Below are positions 56,540 to 64,000 of a stretch of 64,000 bases of DNA, piece after piece. Position 1 is the first letter of the stretch. The number at the start of each line of letters is the position of its first letter. Both the position numbers and the translations under genes were made by a program. Under the pieces are notes generated by a model. The model ran no database searches. It was not told where the DNA came from and worked only from the letters and a program-made list of their open reading frames with translations. Source of the DNA: Rhizophagus irregularis (lineage: Eukaryota > Glomeromycota > Glomeromycetes > Glomerales > Glomeraceae); NCBI RefSeq assembly GCF_026210795.1, contig NC_089442.1, positions 4,244,501-4,308,500 on the forward strand, in the 5' to 3' direction.

Positions 56540-56840
56540 TCAGTAAAAAAAGAAAGAAATGTTAGTACGTTTCTTTAATATTAAAAGAAACCCCCTCCTC
56601 CTCTATTTCTTACATTTCAAGTCTAAGTTCATTCAAAAAGTCTGAAAACCTAAAAAAAAGAAAGAAAGAAATGTTAGTACGTTTCTTTAATATTAAAAGG
56701 AAATCTCCCCCTCTATTCCTTACTTTGTTTCTTTAAAATTAACAAAAAGTTCTTCCCCTCCCCTTCTATTTCTTACTACATTCCAATCCAGATTCATTCA
56801 AAAATCCAGCGAAAAAAGAAGTCCCGTTATTCTACAAACA
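56540..56840 (-). repeat. Short minus-strand array of intron-like units
   Basis: Two to three units with AAATGTTAGTACGTTTCTTT hairpins, pyrimidine-rich CCCCCTCC tracts and TTCTTAC (GTAAGAA on the minus strand). It resembles the larger array at 43380-44640. Confidence 0.5.
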
Positions 56841-56979
56841 AGAGATCCAGCATTCTAAAAAAAAGAATAAATATATATTTAAACGATCTTAAAAATTATT
56901 AATGATCAGTCAGATGACTGTCGATTAGATTTTAACCAAATAGAAAAATTTGTGTCACACATAGTACCTCCGATTATTA

Positions 56980-57404
56980 GAATTTCATACAAATATCGGT
57001 GCCCGATATCTATTAGAAATATATTGGTGACTAATAGTTTAGATATCAGGGTCTCAATTTTTAGGAGTATTTTTAATGTGATAAATCGGGTACCTGATAT
57101 GTAAAAATGCCCGATATATAACTGATTAGTCACTGATATATAGGTACCCGATATGTCCCTGATAGAATCGATTTTGACCAGTGATACACATATCGGATAC
57201 CTGATATATATTATATAACATACTGGTAACTAATAGTTTAGATATCGGATACCTGATAATTTAACTATATTTGAAGTTTCACATTAAAAATCAAATCGGG
57301 TACCCGATATATTGTTAATATGTATATATACCCGATATGTACCTAATTGGTTACCGATATATAGGTACCCGATATGTGTATGATAGATTCTTTTTTGACC
57401 TGTG
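56980..57404. repeat. Right subterminal repeats of the CACTA element
   Basis: TATCGG(G/A)TACC(C/T)GATAT palindromes occur near 56995, 57085, 57143, 57187, 57245, 57294, 57333 and 57364. A second terminal word TTTTGACCAGTG ends at 57183 and the true end TTTTGACCTGTG at 57404. Confidence 0.8.
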
Positions 57405-57407
57405 TAG

Positions 57408-57694
57408 GAAACCTGGACGTGAAATGAAGCTGAACGACCAGGATTTAAAAAAACAAACTATGGTAAGTTCATTTCTTTTATTTTTATTTTTTCTTTTTAC
57501 TTGAGGAATATAATTAACGTTCTCTTCCTTTTTTTTAAGACAAGGACCAGATCTGAACTAGATTCAAATCAGATTCAAATCAGATTCAAATAGATCTGAA
57601 CCAGATTCAAATCAAATTAAACCAGATCTGATCAGATTCGGATCAGATCAGATTTAAGTTGAATCTGGTCTAAACTGATCTGTTAGGAACACTA
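57408..57694 (+). repeat. Last unit of the splice-like array and right end of the outer element
   Basis: GAAACCTGGACGTGAAATGA...GACCAGGATTTAAAA...ACTATG|GTAAGTTC continues the array broken at 36877. Then come ATCTGAACCAGATTCAAATC-type subterminal repeats and the end GGAACACTA. Confidence 0.8.
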
Positions 57695-57702
57695 ATTACA
57701 AC

Positions 57703-58640
57703 TATAAATTACTAGTTATAGTAAACCTTCAGTTCGAACCATTTTTATTTATTATAATAAATATTCACAAAAATAAAAAATTTTTTTATAGTAAATCTTA
57801 TATTAATACAATAAAAAGTTTCTTTTAATAAAAGTATTTAATTTTTGATTTAAAGTCATAAGAATTTCCAATTCTGTATATATTTAGACCAATAAATTAT
57901 TTATAATTTTTTTAGAATAAATCTAATTTTAACAACTTGTTACGCATCTTATTTGTAACAACTCCAATTTTATCCAATTAAAATTTAAGATTAAGCGTAA
58001 TGTAAACAAAAACAAAAGATCAGTCATGTAACTAAGACAAAAGAATTTTTTAAAAATTTCAAGAAACTGCTTATAACTTAAAATTTTGTCTATGAAACTG
58101 TTTTAAGTACATTAAGTAAAAGTTTTCCAAATTAAATTTTGCATATAAAAATTTTATTTGTAAGTGCATATTAAATTTATTATTAAAAAAAATAAAAAAA
58201 GGATGTTACAAATAAAATATGTAATAAGTTATTACAAATACATTTATTCATTTCTTTATTAATAACAAATATAAATTTATAATATATGTTCTATATAAAA
58301 TTTAAAAAGTTTATTATATCTAATATTGAGATTTTATTAGTAAGTTTACTATAACAAATAAGATTTATTAATAATAAATGAACTGAAAAAATAAAAAAAA
58401 TTCACTATAAGCCAAATTTACTAAAATGAATTTTATTATAACAAGTATTAATTATATATAATTTAAAATTTTAAGATACTGAAGTTATAATAATAAAGAA
58501 AGAAAATTATTATTAATTATATATAAAAATAGTAAAAATATAGAAATAATAAATTAATAAAAGCGAATTGAAATATATAGAAGTTTATTGGAGTCTATTT
58601 GGCTGAAACAAATAGATCTAATAAAATGGACAACATTAAT
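57703..58640. other. AT-rich spacer, no gene seen
   Basis: No frames or distinctive repeats beyond A/T runs. Confidence 0.4.
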
Positions 58641-58659
58641 ATAAAATTTCATACAATGC

Positions 58660-61023
58660 TACATTTATGTTAAACATTAGAGTACAGAATAACAATAACA
58701 ATAATAAAGTTAGTTTAGAAAATATTGATAGTTTTTTACTTAGTCAACGTATTCGATATGAAGAACAACAACAAATAGACTTAGATGCGTTGTATCTTAT
58801 GTTTCACATTGAAACTCACAATATTAATGGATTGGCAGAAGACAATGCAAAACTTTATAGAATATTAAATTGGATGCAGGAAAACCAAGTGGACATTATG
58901 GCTTTAAATGAAACCAATTTAAATCAGAGGAACAGTTTTTTCAAAATGCCTGATAGTTTTAAAGAACAGTTTTATATTTATTAGTCAAGTAAACAATACA
59001 ACAAAAATAAGGGATCAGAAGTTACGTTAATATGTTCAAGGAAATGGAACAAACATTATTAAGGACATAAAATCCATTCACTATATCTACTCTCGATATA
59101 CCTTTTATTTAGAAATGTTTTGTTCTGTATCTGAATTATTTACATAGCACCAACAAAAAAAACCAACAATCCTTCACAATACCCTTGAACAATTTAAAAA
59201 AGAAATGTGTGATGAAATTATAAGAAAAAAATCAAATAATATAGTATACATATTAATGGGAGACTTTAATTTGATTACAAACGGTCATATAAATCGAACT
59301 CCACCATAACATATCTCAAGACCCAAATTTTTTAACAATCTTGAAATACTAGATCTTATAGATTTATATAGGAAACTTAATAAAAAGGAACTAGGGAACA
59401 CTTGTCATAAAGAAGATGTTAGCACGAGAATAGACCAAATTTGGGTATCAAAAATCTACAGTAATAAACTGTTAAATTTTTCAATTACTCCTTCAACATT
59501 CATCACAAGCAGTGACCATGATATTATTACATTAACCATGGACACCTCAGCCCTCATACGGAATAACAGGAAAAATACGGTATATGATAAATTACCCACT
59601 GATAATGCCCACATCAGAGTTATATACAATTGTGATAACATCGAAATAGAAACGTGTGATAACTTCTGGCTTAATATAAAAAATCAACTAAATAATCTTG
59701 ATTAAGATTTTCTCGAAGATAGAGTCAACCTAGCAGAGTATTTCCAGAAAGATATAGATAAATATTGGAAAAAACTCAACGGCATTATAATAAATGCAGT
59801 GGATATAAAATTCCCTAAAAAAGTTCTCAGACTTCATAATACCTTTAAACAGTTTAACAAAAAGAAATTGAGACTGGAATGACATACAAATAAATTGCTT
59901 CAATTATTATATAACTATTACTATAGCAGTCAACGAATACTTACAAATGAGGATGCCAAATCTCAATAAACAATTAAAATTGCCAAATATAATCAAGACT
60001 ATGTTACATCAATCGATGACAATAACAAGTATAACATAGACACACATGATATATTTTTGGAAGAATAGTTTGACACTCTTAAAACAAAAGTGAATTATCG
60101 CTTATTAAGAGCAGATTACAAAAAAATATAAATCAGCAGAAACGAAGTTTATTAAAGATAAAATAGACAAATGAGTAGAAATTATATGAGAAGATCAAAC
60201 AACATGGCTGTCAAATTTATTAGATAGAAACACTCACACTAATATAATTATAGATAAGGTGCTAGTAAACAAGAAACCAGGAATTTTGACTAAGAGACTG
60301 GCTACAGAACTGGGTGAAGTTAAGAAAGTAGTGGACAATGATTTTGTGAGAATGTTTATTAGGAAAAGAAACACTCTACTGGAAACAATGATACCGCTTT
60401 GGCAACAAATTTACGAACCCACAGGTAAATTCAAAGAGACGATTGAATCTACAATAGAGAAGATCACTAAAGAAGAATGAAACAAGACAGTTAAAGAATT
60501 AAATAAAAAGTCAGCTGCAGGGTTGTCTGGTATTAATTATAAAATTATTACACAATTACCTGAGGAATTAGTCCACCTTTTGGTCAAATTCAGAAACTTG
60601 ACGCTACAAACTGGACTTGTATCCATGGCATGGAAAACATCAGTCATTCTCCCCATACCTAAGCTCATCAACTTTGAATACAACATTCTGAATACTCAAC
60701 CTATTGCATTATTGGATTGTTTTTGAAAAACTTTTACAAAGATGATCATGAACAGGTTGAGCTCTGTATTGAAACGATATAATGTACTTCAGGGCTACAA
60801 CTATTGCAGTTTACCAGGAGAATGCACAAATGAACCAATACACCTAGTTAACAATTTTATTAAGGATGCTAGGAAAAATAAAAAGGAACTATGGGTCCTC
60901 ACATAAGACATGAAAAAGGCATTTGATTCAGTTAAGTTAGATGGTTTAAAATGAGCTATGCTTCGTATAAACATTCCGACATTGTTGGTTGAATGGATTA
61001 TAGCAGAACACTGCTTACTTCTA
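58660..61023 (+). pseudogene. LINE retrotransposon relic (endonuclease and partial reverse transcriptase)
   Basis: The 5' part (from about 58667) shows an apurinic-type endonuclease domain: ETHNINGL, then RILNWMQENQVDIMALNETN, MGDFNLI near 59260, TRIDQIWVS near 59430 and SSDHDIITL near 59510. The reverse transcriptase follows: KSAAGLSGINYKIITQLP near 60508, WKTSVILPIPK near 60630, PIALLDCF...KTFTKMIMNRLSSVL, and DMKKAFDSVKLDGLK near 60907, the motif A region. Nothing after motif A is visible; sequence is cut by the MITE at 61024, and the motifs beyond do not resume on the other side. Such elements copy themselves through RNA by nicking target DNA. Many stops and frameshifts. Confidence 0.8.
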
Positions 61024-61920
61024 ATAGAGGTTACTTACAAGCTTAAGGTAAAAATTACATAGAAAAGTCAAAAAAAACTGGTTGAATTCATAAGGTAAAA
61101 TTCTTTATAAATTAAAAAAAGTAAATGTAATTCTGTGGTAAGTTTTTTTTATGTAACTGTTAAGTATATGGTAAAATTAAACAGGATTTTAAAATGTAAC
61201 TTGTAATTATAAGGTAAAATTTATGATTTCGTAAAATTTATTACTAGTATATACTATTTTTAGCACCGCAAAGTTTATTATACGAATACGTAAAATTTCA
61301 TTACACAGACATGTAAAATTTATTATACTATTTTTAGTTACAAGTTTATTACACAGACACGTAAAATTTATTATACTATTTTTAGTACAAGTTTATTACA
61401 CAGACATGTAAAATTTCATTACACAAATACAGACATGTACAAATTTATTACACAAACACGTAAAATTAAAAAAATAAATATGTAAATAAAGAATTTTTTA
61501 TGGAATTCTGTATAATATAAAAAATTATAAAATAAAACAAAGAACGGAAAGGGTGGGTAGTTGAGGCGGTAGGTAGGATAAATGTTATTTTTTTTATTTT
61601 TTTTTTGTCAAAAAATAATATATATATTTGTAACTATTGATCAATTTTGAACTTATTTTAAATAGGAACTTTTTTACATTTTTTTAAAATAATTATATCT
61701 AAAAATTAGGCCAATTTTAAAAGAAATAAAAAGTACCAAATGTATAAAATAAATTATGTTTTATATAATCTATAATTATAAATGTTACTGAACTTGTAAG
61801 GTAAAAATATATGTGATTTAAAAATGTAACTAGAAAGGTAGTAAAATTACTTAGTAAAAGGAAAATTTGGAGTAAGGTAAATTTACATATAAATCTTAAA
61901 AATTTTACGGTGACCTCTAT
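61024..61920. mobile_element. Tc1/mariner-like non-autonomous element, TA duplication
   Basis: Ends ATAGAGGTTAC and GTGACCTCTAT are inverted repeats with one or two mismatches, flanked by TA on both sides (61022-61023, 61921-61922). The interior has repeated GTAAAATTTATTACACAGAC words (61255-61460) and no coding frame. It separates the LINE relic from the DDE-like relic. Confidence 0.65.
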
Positions 61921-62006
61921 TATCCTATTATACCACTCCTTCCAATATGCAATAATCAACATTAACTCTGTACAGTGGTAATGCATGCCATTATCTGACA
62001 TTATTG

Positions 62007-62140
62007 TTAAAGATGTTAGCCTTAATTATTTTTTAAAAAATTTTGAATTACGGCTATAAGATTTTTATAGCCTTAATTAATTACGGCATATAAAAATTTT
62101 GTATTACAACACTTTTTTGAATTACGGCTAATATCTTTAA
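62007..62140. mobile_element. 134-bp MITE inserted in the DDE-like relic
   Basis: TTAAAGATGTTAGCCTTAAT at the left and ATTACGGCTAATATCTTTAA at the right are inverted repeats with mismatches. The flanks share TTATTG (62001-62006 and 62141-62146). GGCTATAAGA...TATAGCC forms an inner hairpin. Removing it joins WITII to SDNG of the surrounding protein. Confidence 0.75.
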
Positions 62141-62364
62141 TTATTGTTATCCATTTGGGTTTTGGATTCAATGTTTCAATTACAGTATAGAGGGAAGATG
62201 CAGTAAACCATACATCTTGGCACGTATTGTTAGACCAATGATCAAATACTTGAACATCCAGTTTATTTTGTTCCATATTTTTGGTATATACAAGTACAAA
62301 ATGAAAATTCCAACCGCATTTTTCAAAAAACTCTGTTTTGGTCTCACATGCACTTTGAGGTAAT

Positions 62365-62608
62365 TAAGGTTGCTTGCTGAAATCTAGGGGTTTAGGCAAG
62401 ATGGCGTTTCGCCGAAAAGCGAAATTCTGCCGAAACTATATTAAAATTATATTAAAAAACTGGTGAAACTTTGGAGAAAGGCAAAACTGCTGAAACTTAT
62501 TATAAATGCCGAAACTGCCAAAACTCTGCCGAAACTATAATAAATCTATAGTAAAATTTTGATGAAACTAATCGTAAGATTTTGAAGAGGTTTAGACAAG
62601 CAACCTTA
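62365..62608. mobile_element. 244-bp hAT-like MITE, copy 3
   Basis: Same length and ends as 2105-2348 (TAAGGTTGCTTG / CAAGCAACCTTA), with few differences, and a perfect 8-bp duplication GAGGTAAT (62357-62364 and 62609-62616). It interrupts the DDE-like frame between KMRILP and CETKTEF. Confidence 0.9.
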
Positions 62609-63234
62609 GAGGTAATATTCTCATTTTGTAATCTACAATTATTACAGCACCTTCATCATCCAATTCTTCTAAATTTGTTCATACATGAATATTTAAGTAT
62701 ATTTGCGGACATGATGTGCCATCCATGCTATGAGTTTTTGCTGATATTCATCAAGAATTTCAAAATACTCTTCACTTATTGCTACTTTTAATTTTTCAAA
62801 AAAACTAAAAATACTTTCACATTTTGAACAGGTAATTGGATGATTAAGATTACAGTCTCCAAAGGTATGTTATATACAATGACTAATACAGGAATTATGA
62901 ACTGTGATACCAGCTGCTGTAACCTCCAGTTCTTTTAAATATTCTCAACGTATATATCGATGCAATTCTTGTGATTTTGTTAATAAACGTTTCTAATAAG
63001 ATAAAATATATTAGAATTCATACTTGCAAATTTTAATAAAATTTATTTTTACCTTTAGAGATTCATTCATAACATGGGCAGAAATAATTACTCCAATATC
63101 TCCAAATACCATATAATCACAGTCATTACATGTAGAATATAATCCACCTAAATTTTCTTGGTATACATATTGATCACCTTCAAGTAAAGATGTGTCCGCA
63201 ATACCCTAATTGTGGATTAATTGCGATTTGCGAT

Positions 63235-63365
63235 ATTGCAGAACATTGCAGATTTTGAAGAATAATTATTCGCAAATCTGCAATCGCAAATAATCTGCAA
63301 ATCCGCAAATAATCTGCAAATCTGCAAATAATCCGCAAATAATCCGCAAATCCGCAAATAATTCG
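63235..63365. repeat. Tandem TCCGCAAATAA-type repeat
   Basis: About nine irregular copies of GCAAAT(C/A)(T/C)GCAAATAAT. The wording resembles the TCTGCAGATTTTGCAG-rich subterminal zones at 27745-28010 and 31430-31535, so it may be the end of a related element. Confidence 0.7.
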
Positions 63366-63809
63366 GAATATACAACTAAAGTTTCATGTCAAAAATAAAG
63401 AGTTTTGATGTCAAAGTATATCAATACCAAAAAAGCCAAAATTATGATTGACTGTAGATCATCATCACATGATCATTTTTTTTTGTAAAATATTCTCACC
63501 AAAGCGAAAAAAAATTTTCTTGCCAGAATACGAGAATATTATTTCCAATAAATAATAATAATATATCAGATTATTCAGCCATAATCAATACACAATTATA
63601 TATATCATTATACCAAACTCATTCTATCAAACGTATTACAATATACAATTACGTATTAAAACAATCGCATTATCAAATGTTATTATTTGATCAAATAAAT
63701 AAATATCAGTTTTTACAGTTTTTAGTACCCCAATTGCTTTCTTCCCTCTTCATTTTAAAAATAAAAAATAAAGTATCAGCTTTTAAAATATTGAATAAAT
63801 ATATTAGAA

Positions 63810-64000
63810 ATGTTAAAAACACCCTGTTCAGTTCTCAATTCAAAAATTCGCGGGAAAAAAGTTTATTTACCTGACGATGATGAAAGCTTAATTTCAACAG
63901 CACTTTCTCTTGTTTGGACAAAGGTGGATAAAAAAATTGATTCGTATATTTTCGAGCAAGATAGAGTAAGAATGTCATATAAAAAAAATGAAGGTCGTAT
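63810..64000 (+). CDS. Partial gene running off the window, unrecognised
   Basis: ATG 63810 opens MLKTPCSVLNSKIRGKKVYL and continues PDDDESLISTALSLVWTKVD and SYIFEQDRVRMSYKKNEGR without a stop to the end of the window. The amphipathic, charged composition looks protein-like. No family recognised from 63 residues. A competing frame 63677-63874 is hydrophobic and less convincing. Confidence 0.45.
   Translation, partial: MLKTPCSVLNSKIRGKKVYLPDDDESLISTALSLVWTKVDKKIDSYIFEQDRVRMSYKKNEGR

Larger units (their letters stand above)
36878..57404. mobile_element. CACTA (EnSpm/Plavaka-type) transposon, 20.5 kb, with cargo genes
   Basis: Left end CACTGGTCAAAA at 36878; complement of right end CACAGGTCAAAA ending 57404. 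The flanks share the 3-bp duplication TAG, as expected for CACTA elements. The same terminal word recurs just inside each end (37175 and 57183). Subterminal repeats of TATCGGGTACCCGATA type fill both ends. Cargo on the minus strand: transposase 49024-52492, SANT-ZZ gene 45153-46350, TET/JBP-like dioxygenase 40600-42360. Plus strand: accessory genes 53007-54267 and 55183-55956. Several smaller elements and arrays lie inside. Confidence 0.8.
35472..57694. mobile_element. Outer hAT-like element interrupted by a 20.5-kb CACTA element
   Basis: The left end TAGTGCTCC (35472) and right end GGAACACTA (to 57694) are imperfect inverted repeats flanked by a perfect 8-bp duplication ATTACAAC (35464-35471 and 57695-57702). 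Both ends continue inward with AGATCTGATCTG-type subterminal repeats, then with the same tandem unit. The outer element alone is about 1.7 kb; the rest is the CACTA insertion at 36878-57404. The 8-bp duplication and TAGTG end fit hAT. No transposase of its own. Confidence 0.75.
61925..63200 (-). pseudogene. DDE-like transposase relic of an expanded family, broken by two MITEs
   Basis: Read on the minus strand from 63200: GLYSTCNDCDYMVFGDIGV, a CxxC-containing N-terminal part, with an intron donor GTAAAAAT near 63052. Then come KRLLTKSQELHRYI, GDCNLNHPITCSKCE (Cys/His cluster) and EEYFEILDEYQQKLIAWMAH. Next is NLEELDDEGAVIIVDYKMRI, whose Asp could be the first catalytic residue. After a MITE (62365-62608) follow CETKTEFFEKCGWNFHFVLV, VQVFDHWSNNTCQDVWFTAS and ETLNPKPKWITII. 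After a second MITE (62007-62140) comes SDNGMHYHCTELMLIIAYWK with a second candidate Asp. The family looks like an RNase-H-fold transposase multiplied in this fungus; the assignment is by motif only. Stops occur near 62955 and 62870. Confidence 0.55.

Noticed and set aside
63235-63365. CRISPR-like array
   Set aside because: Units are contiguous and degenerate without unique spacers, and the genome is eukaryotic.

Overview
The window is AT-rich eukaryotic DNA with GT-AG introns, mostly made of mobile elements. The base composition, the many FAR1/MULE, CACTA and hAT-type elements, the Gag-Pro family and the SANT-ZZ family all suggest an arbuscular mycorrhizal fungus (Glomeromycotina, Rhizophagus-like). 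This assignment comes from recalled family resemblance, not from a search. Only one gene looks like an intact ordinary host gene: a multi-exon SPO22/ZIP4-type meiotic gene on the minus strand at about 20165-25298.

Layout. 1-6240: a broken gene fragment and several non-autonomous elements. These include a hAT-like element with an 8-bp target duplication and an internal 80-bp satellite (939-1789), and a 244-bp hAT-like MITE (2105-2348) that recurs at 18288-18526, 62365-62608 and, badly decayed, at about 31756. 6245-17960: an 11.7-kb virus-like element with roughly 700-bp terminal inverted repeats and clearly higher GC than its surroundings. It carries decayed genes for an SF3 helicase, an F-box protein, a twofold NPxTGR-type repeat protein, an A32/FtsK-like packaging ATPase, a retroelement-type Gag-Pro, an integrase with a chromodomain, and a zinc-ribbon protein with a basic tail. 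18530-27700: the meiosis gene inside AT-rich spacer. 27718-31557: a non-autonomous element holding an array of exon/intron-like units. 32291-35180: a FAR1/MULE transposase gene split by a MITE, with a telomere-type repeat array in its first intron.

35472-57694: a nest. The outer element has TAGTG(C/T)TCC ends and an 8-bp target duplication, and consists of tandem units with splice-site-like borders. A 20.5-kb CACTA (EnSpm/Plavaka-type) element is inserted in it, with CACTG ends and a TAG duplication. The CACTA element carries its transposase, two accessory genes on the opposite strand, a TET/JBP-like 2-oxoglutarate dioxygenase gene and a broken SANT-ZZ gene. 58660-61023: a decayed LINE. 61024-63200: a DDE-like transposase relic broken by MITEs. 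63810-64000: the start of another gene that runs off the window.

The strongest candidate for something undescribed is the 6.2-18 kb element. Packaging ATPase, helicase and integrase genes of Polinton/virophage type are interleaved in a compact divergent/convergent layout with a retroelement-type Gag-Pro gene, and I could find no double-jelly-roll capsid gene or protein-primed polymerase. The second candidate is the set of arrays of short exon-like segments with consensus splice borders inside transposons. Most genes here are frameshifted; I read them by following similarity between frames, so internal boundaries are approximate.
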